Positions 32,665-42,689 of a stretch of 64,000 bases of DNA are shown here, piece by piece. Numbering within the stretch: the stretch's first letter is position 1; the number at the start of each line of letters is the position of its first letter. Made by a program: the position numbers and the translations under genes. The notes beneath the pieces are model-generated. The model worked only from the letters and a program-made list of their open reading frames with translations, was not told the DNA's origin and made no database searches. The stretch is from Anopheles merus (taxonomy: Eukaryota > Arthropoda > Insecta > Diptera > Culicidae), in contig NW_024427589.1 in NCBI RefSeq assembly GCF_017562075.2, forward strand, positions 383,001 to 447,000. Reading direction: 5' to 3'.

Positions 32665-32669
32665 TTTTA

Positions 32670-33460
32670 TGTAAGGGTTTCTCGATACAAATTTTCCGTT
32701 CGGCTTCTGGTTTTAGACTAACTTTATTTCCTTTCATTCTTTACATGTATTCGCTTATTCGAGCACGATTAGTGTAGCGCCTGGGAACGATCGTGTAACA
32801 TCGGTTTTTTTGGCTATCTGTACTAATTCAATGGTGGTGTTAAACCAAATCGATCAAAATGGAATGCGAGCGTTTCGGGACATGCTCCAGGAAAATGGCC
32901 TTAGTTTCTCAGCACATCCCACCCACAAGCCACTGAGGACCGGAACTACCGACCCAGCCGACGTTGTAATTTCGACGAGTGATGACGGTTTCGTCGACTT
33001 CCACCGTCATGCCAGGGCCCCCTATCGTATCTCGTGTACGATCGAATGTTTCCCAAAGAAAACTTCGGATCGTATCGTACCACGAGAGAACCGTGTTGTG
33101 GGAGAGGCCAGTCTCCAACGCACAACGAGTTGAGTTGGCCCCATTAGCCCACTCGTAACAGCAACGCACAAGACTCCTAAGCGAAGCTTGTTGTTGGCAA
33201 ATATGGACCTGGCCCGGATGCTGTTGGTTCCGCCGCATTTGCAGTTGGGCCATACATACCTGTAGCCGTCGATGCTTTTGTAAGGAGTTAGCTGCATTTC
33301 GACATCTCGGACACAATTGGAACGGCTGCAGAAGAGCCCGCTGTTGCATCCAGCCGATCGCTTTTTTACCGTCCTGAAAAATATGAGAAATCATATCAGA
33401 ATTGTATGCCATTTTCGATTGCCTCTTTACGCTTTGAAAAATATGCACAAGTGGTGCCAA
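32670..33460 (-). pseudogene. Merlin-family transposase, N-terminal and first catalytic part (left arm)
   Basis: The minus-strand frame (33,460-32,909) has a zinc-ribbon-like C-P-R-C...C near the start, a helix-turn-helix-like segment (S-H-N-T-V-L-S-W-Y), G-G-P-G-x-T-V-E-V-D-E-T with the first catalytic Asp, and Q-W-L-V-G-G-M-C. This is the ISXO2/IS1595-like transposase of Merlin DNA transposons. The frame ends at 32,909, and the gene is cut at 32,670 by the BEL insertion. The right arm lacks the N-terminal 60 residues but keeps the rest, so the two halves complement each other. Confidence 0.8.
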
Positions 33461-35189
33461 ATATTGTGTATGTGTGCGGTATATCGATGGGGATACAAAC
33501 TAGGGTTAAGATGTGGGTGAACAACGGTAGCACTGCTTAAATTTGCAAATGTATGAGCTGGTTTAAAATATAATATTTATTGCGGATACACATTGAAAGG
33601 GATTAATAATTAATGCAGAAAATAAATGTATTTACTAAAATATCGTTTCGTCATATTTTTATTCATGAGTTTTCAAATATTTTCATTTCAAGAACACCGT
33701 CTGTCCCACAGTTACCTTTGCAATTACCGTTATTTTTAAAAATTCTCATACGCACGCAGGCAATCTATGATATCGTAGTGTACGTGGTTAGCTCTCATAC
33801 TTAAAAGGTAAACAAACCATTTCAGTTTGTTTAACACTAGCAAAAAGGTGTTTTGTTGGATTTGTGCTTTATTTTATTACAATAATCGTTTGGTATTTTA
33901 CAATCTCTTGGTATTTTATTATGTGAATCTACTATGACAGTGTGCCCTGTGTGGAATTGAAACGCATCGACAGCTGTTCGACCTTCGCAGCTGTTTCGTT
34001 TTCCTTGCGTTAAAGGAAGAATTAGATTATTGCCTTCCATGTGCCATTAAAATCAACATTGGTTTCTTAAGCTTGCTGAAAATTAAACTACTAGCAGAAC
34101 AATACGCAGCCAGACAACGGTCATGTTGGGCCCCTCGGAATCCTCGCACCAAAACCCGATGAAGCAGCTGATGATTATTGATGGCAAGCATGCATTTTAA
34201 TTATTGTGTGCGGCTAGGGCTGATGAGCGCAGCTTTACCACACAGTATTACTTCTCAGTCTGAATTTTCTCAATAGAAGCAGCTGGTGCTGTATCTAAAG
34301 CAGATACCACGAACAGATGCCGATGGACGAGGCCACCATCGGCCATAAAGAACTTGGGGAAAATCAATTTTATTTCCGGCAATCCGTTCGCACCTACATT
34401 GGAAGTGATAATTTTAGGGCGGTCACGTTGTCTCCCATTGTCGGATGACAAATCCCACGGACTGCAGCTTGGCACGAACCGGGTTTGGGATTATATTACT
34501 TTACTTTTACTTATTTTTATAGAGACTTTGAGGTCTAGCTCATTCGCCTCTTTGGGATTATATTGGCGACAACTTTGTGTACTATTTGCTGCAGAACAAA
34601 TCGAACGGCAAGCTATCTCCGACAATCACCCGTATTAGCGTATTATTCAGTATTAGCGCTAGGAGAAGGAAAGTTTAACGAACCCAATAGAGGAAAACCC
34701 CTACCACGGTTTTAACTCTTCTGCGCTCCGAAACATTGTAATAAATGCATAAACCTTCGTACTTTATGCGTTCAGGTATAATTTCCTATACAATGTGTGG
34801 TGCATTTTGCGTTTATGTTAAGGATCGCACTTTATAATTTTCGTTTTCTTTTCATTTTTAATTCATGAGCACTATGAATGAGTGCTTTACTGATGAGTGG
34901 TACAACTGATCAGATTTGATGTGGTTCGTTTTATCTATTTATTTCTTAATTATGGTGATGATAATAATGAGCAGCTGCTGCTTCGCGTACAATGTTGAGG
35001 TCTTATTTTTTCCAAAGATACGTGAGTTAGCGAGTTTGTTAAGAAAAAGTCATTGTTTACATTTATAGTTCATGGCTATTTAAATCGAACCTAATACTTT
35101 TGACCCAATACTACGTAACACTCTTTCTAATAAACTATGAGATAGTATACGTAAATATCGTGCTATTTACAGTGCGGTAATTTGCATTT
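33461..35189. other. Unpaired spacer; one unrecognised reading frame
   Basis: AT-rich, largely without motifs; its first part may be Merlin 5' UTR. A minus-strand frame at 34,475-34,248 reads G-L-P-E-I-K-L-I-F-P-K-F-F-M-A-D-G-G-L-V-H-R-H-L in a region less AT-rich than its surroundings and could be a host exon or relic; I do not recognise it. No other coding is supported. Confidence 0.4.
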
Positions 35190-35330
35190 ACATTTCTGTT
35201 GGCCGCATGACTACAACATGCCCGTCATGGGGTTCAAGCCCCAAATGGTCTGTGCTCCCATATGTAGGACTGACTATCATGCTATGTGTAATCAGTAAAG
35301 CCAGAGTGAACTGGTACGAAGCGGAGTAGT
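35190..35330 (+). mobile_element. Degenerate tRNA-derived SINE
   Basis: ACAACATGCCCGTCATGG, then GGTTCAAGCCCC (B box) and TAGGACTGACTATC match the SINE copies at 38,277 and 57,710, with more changes. The A-box half and the AAG tail are missing. An old copy. Confidence 0.75.
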
Positions 35331-36180
35331 GGATATTTTTCATCTGAACGTCCAGGCGATCCCAAACACCCGGAAGGGAACGTTTGGAAACGTTTGAGCT
35401 TAGAGGCCTTACCTTGGGTAGAGGGCCGAAACTAAGGTCATAAAATAAGTTGGTAGACAAAGTTTTAGGAAGTTTAACGTCCTATGTTGGCAGTTCGAAC
35501 GAATCTAAATTACTATGATCGGTGGTGGTTTATTTATACAACGAAAAGTTATTGATTTGGTACAACATTTTGTGGCGTTCTAATTATAATATGTGGTGAT
35601 TGATTTTCCTATGGAAGGCCGTTAAGGGTTTCGGGAGCGATCGGGCTACCGAGAAGGGCACTCGATCGTAGGCTACGACCCGATACACACAACAGTCCCG
35701 ATAACGTTTATCTTTTTGTATTAGAATATAAGTGTCTGATACCAAAGATCCGCGAGTGTCCCTAATCCCTCAAATTTGCACCTTGTCCGAAACACTAAAA
35801 TAAAAACTCTGGTTTTTGTCAACTAAGATGTTTTGGGTGCTGGAGTACAAAGTATGGGGTAAAGTGTGAATTTTGTGTGTGTGGAGACTTACAGAAATAT
35901 CGCTTTAAGTGTGTTGGGTTATAATGCGTATGTTGTTTCTGCCTTGGCTTAAAGTGTGTCTATCTTTACTTACGCTGCGCTATTGGCTATATGATGTGAT
36001 GCATTCTTGGTCTTACTCAATTGCAGTAACGCCTGTTTTGCTTGTGTTGCGTGTTTTTGGTTGTTTTTGTATTAACGGTGTGGCCTGAACTAGTTTGCTA
36101 AGTTTGTTAAAATGTGTTTCTAAGAGTCTATATTTGGTAGTGTGGTTTATAATGTATTCTGCATAGTAGATATGCTATGA
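35331..36180 (-). repeat. LTR-like block, inverted relative of 30,471-31,116
   Basis: On the minus strand a TTGTATAAATAAA promoter-like box (about 35,540) is followed by AGATTCGTTCGAACTGCC, AAGGTAAGGCCTCTAA and ATCGCCTGGACG. These parallel the block at 30,471 in order and spacing with clear divergence. Upstream similarity extends to about 36,170. Probably an older solo LTR of the same family; limits are approximate. Confidence 0.5.
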
Positions 36181-36821
36181 CGTGTATATAGCAGATGGTA
36201 GATGGTGGTTACAATCACAGGCAGATGGGCAATCAAGCGTATACCTTCCTTGAACACCTACACTCCTAGTACGTCCTTCGTAAACTCCTTAGCAACAGAG
36301 CAGCTCTGCTGTGACGTCGGGTGTATAGAGGTCGGCATGGTTGTTTGACATGGTGACAGCGTGTAACGGCAGCGCGGGAAAGTTCGCCTGAGCGTTGGAC
36401 GGTACATCGCGGAAAATGAGCAACCATAGCTCTTGTGCAGAAGGTCTCAAAGATCTGAAAAGAACCAAACAAATGGGAGAGAAGCACATTATTAGTAGAG
36501 AAATGGAATACATAATGTCAATATCAAAACAATAAACAATAACTATGTATTTGGTCACCTTTCCTCTTAGTGATAGTTTAAACAATTGTAAATTACGGAT
36601 TTTTAATTGATAGAATAAGAAGAAGTAGAAGTTATGCTACACTTCATCCAGCTAACGTCATGAGAAATACTGTGGTAACCTTGCTTGCTGGGATATAAAG
36701 ACAGTTAATGCTGTTAATAATCTAAAGTAATCGTATCCTATTACGACAGCAAACAGCAGTCCTCAGTAATCCTCAGCAAGCTAACACTCCGCCAAAGATG
36801 GTCCGGAGGATCTGCCGGTGG
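36181..36821. other. Unassigned spacer
   Basis: Moderately AT-rich; short minus-strand frames near 36,266-36,585 have no recognisable domain. An AAGAAGAAGTAGAAG tract lies near 36,617. Confidence 0.4.
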
Positions 36822-36898
36822 GATACACCAAGTGTTGGGTAAAATAGCACAATTAAGTGTGCTGTGCGTACACGCACGCACATCTCAGTGTGCGTTGC

Positions 36899-36978
36899 AC
36901 ATTTCGCACTGTGCGCGCTCTCCGCACTGTGCGCGCTCTCCGCACTGTGCGCGCACTCCGCACTGTGCGCGCACTTCG
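36899..36978 (+). repeat. 18-bp minisatellite, about 4 units
   Basis: Units of CGCACTGTGCGCGCTCTC and a variant with CGCGCACTC are repeated in tandem near the left end of the hAT-like MITE. Confidence 0.85.
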
Positions 36979-37654
36979 CGAGAATCGAATGCACAGAACG
37001 CTGCGCTTGACCACCATCGAAAACCCGTTACACAACCACAAGCATACAACACATCCAGACAAAAATTTAAAGGCCCCGAAACACAAACCACAAACACAGC
37101 GGTCCGTAGCCGGAGAAATTATCAGGAAAAATCGGCTTACACCAAACACGCGTCTCTTTACAACTATGAACTGTGAAGGTCGTAGGTAAACGACGCTCCA
37201 GTGGGTTGAGGTTTCTCTTGAATTTGACTGAGATGAAACGTGTCTTTGCTTGTACTCGGAGCCACTGCTTTGCGATTGTGCAATAAAACAGACAGTTTGT
37301 TTCACGCGAAAACTGCTATTCGCGTCGCAGGCTTGCGATAGCAGGACATGTTATAATGCAAAGATTACAATTTTCACTCGGAGCCCTAGTCAAATTTTGT
37401 AACTAACTAAAGAGAAGGGAACATGGAACAGGGCGAGAGGGGGGGGGGGGCGATGGGCATGTGTGTGGTATGAATGAGTGCAAGCCATTTGTGGACCTTT
37501 GATTCGCTCCGACTTGAACTCGTTGCACCAACGGATCGGACTCGCTAATGCTAACTGATGCTAATGCTAAAAGGCGGTTTGACTAAATATGCTCAGTACT
37601 ACACCACCTGACTTCCTGTAACAAGTACAATGTAAAGCACTGCACAAAATTTGC

Positions 37655-37890
37655 GAAATATGCTTGCACTGTGCGAAGTGTGCTTGCACTGTGCGAAGTG
37701 TGCGAAACGTCCGGACTGTGCTTGCACTGTGCGTAAAGTGCGCGCACTGTGCGGAGTGTGCGAAAAGTGCGCGCACTGTACGGAGTGTGCGAAAAGTGCG
37801 CGCACTGTGCCAAGTGTGCGAAAAGTGCGCGCACTGTGCCAAGTGTGCGTAAAGTGCGGAGTGTGCTCGCACTGTGCGAAAAGTGCTCGC
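37655..37890 (+). repeat. 20- and 29-bp minisatellite near right MITE end
   Basis: Two 20-bp units (TGCTTGCACTGTGCGAAGTG) are followed by variants and then four 29-bp units built on CGCGCACTGTGC and GTGCGAAAAGTG. Read from the right end inward the same TTTCGCAC-GTGCG words appear as at the left end. All frames are open and Cys-rich only because of the repeat. Confidence 0.85.
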
Positions 37891-37980
37891 ACACTACAAA
37901 TTGTGCTGTGCAGTGCGCACAATGAGGTGTGCTGTGCGCACAGTGCGCACTCGCGCACAATGCCCAATACTAGATACAGC

Positions 37981-38264
37981 TAAGGTGATTGCATCCGTCG
38001 CTGGGATGATCGTGTACAGGGAAAGAGGTTAGCGCTATTAGAAATGGTTTTCACGCACAACATATATCTGGCTACATACCTCAAGGTAACTGTGTTACGG
38101 TGATTGAAAGTTGGCTCATCTTTGGGTTAAGTTTCAGCAGCATCGAACCCCGGTATCGAGATCGAGATGAAACGCTGTTTGCATCTCGTGCTTCAGCTAC
38201 TTGTAAAGGTTTACGCGAGCAGGATTTAAATGTAAATTTAGCTTTTAAGGGTAATAATACCTAT
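37981..38264. other. Unassigned spacer
   Basis: No motif is recognised. It ends in an AT-rich target sequence for the SINE. Confidence 0.4.
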
Positions 38265-38276
38265 TACCTATTACCT

Positions 38277-38481
38277 GGTCTGGTGGTACAGTCGTCAACT
38301 CGTACGACGTAACAACATGCCCGTCATGGGTTCAAGTCTCGAATAGACCGTGCCCCCATACGTAGGATAGACTATCCTGCTATGGTAACAATAAGTCACT
38401 GAAAGCCAAGCTCACTACACTTGTGGGTAATGGCAGGCCTTGACCGACAGCGGTTGTTGTGCCAAAGAAGAAGAAGAAGAA
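38277..38481 (+). mobile_element. SINE200-like tRNA-derived SINE, full length
   Basis: The 205-bp element is flanked by a perfect 12-bp target duplication TACCTATTACCT (38,265-38,276 and 38,482-38,493). It has a tRNA-like head with A box TGGTGGTACAG and B box GGTTCAAGTC, then a body and an (AAG)n tail. pol III would transcribe it from the internal promoter, and a LINE enzyme would copy it. The name SINE200 is from memory of Anopheles repeats. Confidence 0.85.
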
Positions 38482-38493
38482 TACCTATTACCT

Positions 38494-38699
38494 AGCGATT
38501 TGGGGTCTGGACTTTCAACAAAATAATTTAAAAAAAATACTAATTACCACATTACACATTACAACACATTACAAACTATGACGTATTAACCAAGTACGAC
38601 CGGTCCTATGACAGGTAAAGTGACTTGCGTACTTATTACTTAAATTATAGTTATTTCTAAGGTTACCACCGTTGCTAAGTAGTAAATACAGCTATTGAT
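38494..38699. other. AT-rich spacer
   Basis: Contains repeated ATTAC words (38,544-38,573). Nothing else is seen. Confidence 0.4.
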
Positions 38700-39490
38700 G
38701 CTTATTGTCTGGTATTATTGAATCCGTTCGTAGCAGCGGCGAACGTCCCGACACTCATGAATCATTTAATGTATGCAGATGACATTAAAATCTACATGAC
38801 GATAAAGAATGACACAGACCACTCCGAGCTACAACAATACCTATTCGATTTTCACCCATGGTGCAATCGAAACTGCCTGAGCCTCTGCATTGAAAAATGC
38901 CGAGCCATTTCATTCACACGAGCACGAGAAATTAGGAACACCAGCTACACAGATAACGTTTTACCAATAGAACGCACTAATTCTATGAAGGATCTCGGAT
39001 TCATACTTGATTCAAAGCTGTCATTTGACCAGCAAGCGGAGGAGGTGATTACCAGAGGTAATCAATTGCTTGGCATGTTGTTTCGGATAACAAGAGATTT
39101 CAAAGACCCAGTCTGCATCAAAGCATTATACTCTGCGGTATTATCCGCCCGGTACTCGAATACGCCTGTGTTGTCTGGAAGCCCTCAACCCAAAGACTTT
39201 CTGAGAGAATGGAATCGATACAGCGTCGCTTATCCCGATACGCAACACGCTTGTTACCTTGGCCACCTGACAGTCAGTTACCACCTTATGAAACGCGACT
39301 TCAGCTTCTCGGACTGCAACCGCTCCACATCAGGCGCCGTACCGCGCAACAACTGTTTGTGGCTGGTTTACTGCAAAGTAACATCGACTGTTCATCCCTG
39401 CTCCAGCAGTTAAACTTTAACGTGCCTGCTGTTCAGCTTCGTTCTCGTCCGTCACTTGCCCTGGACGGTAGATGGTCGAACTGGATATGG
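38700..39490 (+). pseudogene. Jockey/CR1-like LINE RT fragment
   Basis: The frame 38,718-39,413 has Y-A-D-D-I-K-I with catalytic Asp residues, then the W-C-N-R-N-C-L-S-L and M-K-D-L-G-F-I-L-D-S-K-L-S-F thumb motifs. It parallels the element at 1-1,822 (same motifs, different residues). A frameshift near 39,200 moves the C-terminus to 39,209-39,532. The 5' part is missing. The last codons run into an antisense SINE. Confidence 0.8.
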
Positions 39491-39641
39491 AATGAAGTGA
39501 GCTTGGCTTTCAGTGACTTATTGTTACCATAGCAGGATAGTCAATCCTACGTATGGGGGCACGGTCTATTCGGGACTTGAACCCATGACGGGCATGTTGT
39601 TACGTCGTACGAGTTGACGACTGTACCACCAGACCGGGCCG
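39491..39641 (-). mobile_element. SINE copy on minus strand, 3' truncated
   Basis: This is the complement of the SINE head and body (B box at about 39,583, A box at about 39,622). The final 50 bp with the AAG tail are absent at the junction with LINE coding. It supplies the last codons and stop of the LINE frame. Confidence 0.85.
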
Positions 39642-39742
39642 ATCTTTCTACTTATCATAAACTAATTTTAGACTTAAGAACATTCACACAGATCCATTGT
39701 TATCCATTGAACGAGTAATAAACAGTTAAACAATCACAAAAA

Positions 39743-40665
39743 AAGCATCGACGGCTACAGGTATCTATGTCCCGACTACAAATGCGGCGGAACCAACAGC
39801 ATCCGGGCCAGGTCCATATTTGCCAACAACAAGCTTCGCTTAGGAGTCTTGTGCGTTGCTGTTACGAGTGGGCTAATGGGGCCAACTCAACTCGTTGTGC
39901 GTTGGAGACTGGCCTCTCCCACAACACGGTTCTCTCGTGGTACGATACGATCCGAAGTTTTCTTTGGGAAACATTCGATCGTACACGAGAGACGGTAGGG
40001 GGCCCTGGCACGACGGTGGAAGTCGACGAAACCGTCATCACTCGTCGAAATTACAACGTCGGCTGGGTCGGTAGTTCCGGTCCTCAGTGGCTTGTGGGTG
40101 GGATGTGCCGAGAAACTAAGGCCATTTTCCTGGAGCGTGTCCCGAAACGCTCGCATTCCATATTGATCGATTTGGTTTAACACCACCATTGAATTAGTAC
40201 AGATAGCCAAAAAACTGATGTTACACGATCGTTCCCAGGCGCTACACTAATCGTGCTCGAATAAGCGAATACATGTAAAGAATGATAGGAAATAAAGTTA
40301 GTCTAAAACCAGAAGCCGAACGGAAAAGATGTATCGAGAAACCCCTACAGGTGGTTCGGCATGTTGAACCCGGAACGAAAATTATGACCGACCTCTGGAA
40401 AGGTTATAATGGGCTGGAGGAGCTTGGAAATGCCCATGGATGTGTCAACCACTCCAGAAATTTTCTCAATGCGGATGATAAAAATATCAACACACAACGG
40501 AATGAGAATGTTTGGAGATGGTTGAAGGCATTTTTGAGAAAACAAGGCACTAATACTAAAAGCAACATGGACAAATATTTTGCTGAGCATATCTTCCGGA
40601 AAAGCAATGATGGTGTGTTTGTCGCCTTGATAGATGCCTTGGGGAACCAAAATGATTTTTTTTAA
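39743..40665 (+). pseudogene. Merlin-family transposase, catalytic part (right arm)
   Basis: Frame 39,767-40,180 has V-E-V-D-E-T (catalytic Asp at 40,025-40,027) and Q-W-L-V-G-G-M-C-R-E-T. Frame 40,282-40,665 has E-P-G-T-K-I-M-T-D-L-W-K-G-Y (second Asp at 40,390-40,392), then N-H-S-R-N-F and N-E-N-V-W-R-W (Glu at 40,504-40,506). Together they give the DDE triad of ISXO2-like transposases, which cut and paste Merlin elements. A stop at 40,180 and about 100 bp of unrelated-looking sequence with a frame change split the gene; the N-terminus is missing. Confidence 0.85.
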
Positions 40666-40879
40666 ATAATTAGTTTTCTTTTTTTAAGCAGGTACACTCA
40701 AAGCTGATTCTCATTTGGTCCAGAGAAGCTTAGCTGCAAAACGGACCCAAGGAGGAGGTTTTAATGGCATCTTGCTAAGGTGAATTCTACATTTCCCCTC
40801 CTTGTAAAAAAAGAAATGTATTTTTACAACAAATCCCTTTGTTGCAAAACAAAATTTTGTTTTTTAGGCAGCGCAGTTG
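40666..40879 (+). other. Merlin 3' flank
   Basis: Non-coding. CTACATTTCCCCTCCTTG near 40,788 may include the Merlin terminus. An inverted AAATCCCTTTGTTGCAAAACAAAATTTTG-like AT stretch follows. No gene. Confidence 0.35.
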
Positions 40880-41520
40880 AAAACATCGATTTTTTATCGG
40901 GGGTTTTCCCCTGCGGTAAGTAATTCTAGATCATAGCGATCGGCTTGCACGAGATGATAACATAATGTCCTTCCTTTCCTAACACTTTCTATTTGCATGC
41001 CTCCTGCCGCACGAGCTTGCCGACCTGGTGTAGAAGATCTATACCATCCGACCGATTTCCCGAAGCGGTAGCACACGTCACTAGTCGAGGGGGTTTTCCC
41101 CTGCGGTAAGTATTGATATATCATAGCGATCGGTTTGCACGAGACAATGTAGGCAGTTTATTAATATTTTTGATTTTTATTTTTCTTCCTATTTGCATGC
41201 CTACTGCCGCACGAGCTCGCCGAACTACACGTCGATCCGGATTTAAGTGGCAGCGTGAAAAGGGCCCTACAACGCCAACCTTTCGATAAGTGTTCACGAT
41301 AAGAAAGGAAACGTCTCTTATCGCGGGGTTGCCCCTGAGGTAAATTATTTCACATCACCAGTACAAGACGGTAACAAAATTTGTAAACTTAAATATTTAT
41401 TTATTTTCTCTTTTGCGTATCCCCTACCGCATGAGTTCGTGCTACCTGTTGGAATTGCACGCGAAATGATAGCGAATTGTTTTTCAGTACACATGCCACC
41501 ACTCACTATCGGTAAGTAAC
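40880..41520 (+). repeat. Tandem block of hairpin plus splice-donor-like units (right arm)
   Basis: Donor-like sites are at 40,916 (GTAAGT), 41,106 (GTAAGT), 41,340 (GTAAAT) and 41,512 (GTAAGT). The first three directly follow a GGGG-loop-CCCC hairpin and CTGCG or CTGAG. Between them lie CATAGCGATCGG boxes (two copies), a T-rich tract, and TTTGCATGCC...CTGCCGCACGAG (starting about 40,991 and 41,191), whose AG is the first after the T-rich tract and so could be an acceptor. This implies tandem exon-like pieces of 90, 124 and 76 nt. No long frame; possibly a non-coding RNA or 5' UTR. Confidence 0.7.
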
Positions 41521-42424
41521 CACATGCTCATTTACTTTTTACTTTATCTCTTATGTTTTTTTAAACGTTATTTTGTTTGTTTTACATTCTATTTCATGTT
41601 CTAAGGTATTCGTTTTCCTTCATCTAACTGCAAAAAAAAAAAAAAAACACAGTCACTGCGCAACATCCTACGATAGTCAAGCATATAGACGAAACAATAA
41701 TGTTGTATCATGCTAACCCGTGACAGGCAAGTGACTCAGTAACTCACGCACGTCATTCAACGCACACATCATGAAACATCTGGTGAATGAGATTGCTGAG
41801 CAAAACACTCACCAAACGGAATAGAATTTTGCCTTATAATGTGACCATTGCCTTATTTTTTTCTTTTGTTTTGCTCTAGCATAGGATTAGTACTAGTATT
41901 AGTTTGGTTTAATTAGATGTAAGATTTTATTATGCTCTATATACACATGGACTATTGAAACATATAATTATGTGTTTGTTGAGCAACACCATCTGGGTAT
42001 AAAAATTAATTTACGTATACTCGTGAGGAAGTACGTACTTTGAGTAATAATTAACATCAGATTTGCTAATCATAAAACCAAACGTTGTGTTAGAGCGTAT
42101 GTGAGGCCGTTGTTTGTTACGCTCGTTGTGTTGGCTGCGGTTCTCGGGTCGAACAAAATGCTGACACGAAAATTGGTTATAGACAATCGATCCTAGCACT
42201 TGCCGCAGGTGCGTAATCTTTAGAACAGTATTTCTTTTTGGTCGCGATCGTCGGATGTTCTCCGCTGGTTTAGCGGATCAATGGTCAATTCAAGCGGTGA
42301 GGTAAGCCTTGCGTGTCACTTGGAGTATTATTAACGGCCGTGGTTCCGTTATAGTCAAAATAACGCAACAAGCAAAAGGAAACTGTAATTGAAATTTGAA
42401 TCAGTTAACAAATTATCTGTTCTA
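41521..42424. other. Unassigned arm sequence
   Basis: Conserved with 19,510-20,417. An A-run lies at 41,632-41,647. Near 42,255-42,301 a short ATG-initiated stretch runs to a GTGAG|GTAAGC donor-like site. No domain recognised. Confidence 0.4.
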
Positions 42425-42689
42425 TTAGAGAGCAATGAAGCTGATTTGGAAAATAGCCTACACAATCATTCACACAATCGTGACAATATCGCAAGTATAT
42501 ATTGCACTACAACATTATTTACATGTTTCAATTATTCAGTATTCAAACACATGTATAATTATGGTATTAAATATACTTGACAATTTTTTTACTGAAATTT
42601 TACAAATGTATTTACTCGGCATTACTCGCCAATTGATAGCCCATTTGTTTTTCTTTCGTTTGGGATTGAGGTGTAGTAGCCACATTTGG
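42425..42689. other. AT-rich sequence kept only in the right arm
   Basis: This is the first part of the 720 bp absent from the left arm. No motif is recognised before RTE coding starts at about 42,690. Confidence 0.5.

Larger units (their letters stand above)
21350..32669 (-). mobile_element. BEL/Pao element without LTRs, carrying nested insertions, inside Merlin
   Basis: Minus-strand order is primer-binding-like site, gag with zinc knuckles, protease, pol start, insertions (24,545-about 29,755), RT, RNase H and integrase, ending a few bases past the pol stop at 21,387. Both ends abut Merlin: TACA shared at 32,670-32,673 and GGAAGATAT at 21,341-21,349. No full LTR is present at either end; a TGTTACAGG near 21,363-21,371 (minus strand) may be the first bases of one. 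The composite is absent from the right arm. Confidence 0.8.
11069..33277. repeat. Left arm of giant imperfect inverted repeat
   Basis: Module by module, this interval is the reverse complement of 39,743-64,000. Examples of paired positions: 13,636 with 61,433; 14,992 with 54,147; 16,338 with 52,801; 18,785 with 49,682; 19,744 with 42,199; 32,810 with 40,210. Protein comparisons show 1-2 changes per 60-130 residues, suggesting about 99 percent nucleotide identity. The right arm leaves the window at the base pairing with 11,069, so the outer limit is unknown. Arm-specific changes here are a 673-bp deletion (near 16,630), a 720-bp deletion (at 19,509) and the BEL composite (21,350-32,669). Confidence 0.93.
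36830..37972. mobile_element. hAT-like MITE with inverted subterminal minisatellites
   Basis: It is flanked by GATACACC (36,822-36,829) and GATACAGC (37,973-37,980), an 8-bp target duplication with one mismatch as in hAT elements. Termini AAGTGTTGGGTA and, reversed, TAGTATTGGGCA are short inverted repeats of hAT type. Both ends hold GC-rich arrays of GCACTGTGCG-like words in opposite orientation. There is no transposase. A G12 run lies at 37,439-37,450. The interior is about 0.6 kb of ordinary sequence. Confidence 0.7.

Noticed and set aside
32810..33133. 107-residue plus-strand frame, also present at 39,887-40,210
   Set aside because: Antisense shadow of the Merlin transposase; its conservation follows from the arm duplication.
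36832..37983. Several long Cys-rich reading frames on both strands
   Set aside because: They are translations of GCACTGTGCG-type minisatellites, open in nearly all frames; a repeat effect, not proteins.
38277..38350. Possible tRNA gene with A and B boxes
   Set aside because: It is the head of a SINE: it lacks a proper anticodon arm and acceptor pairing and is repeated with body and AAG tail at other sites.
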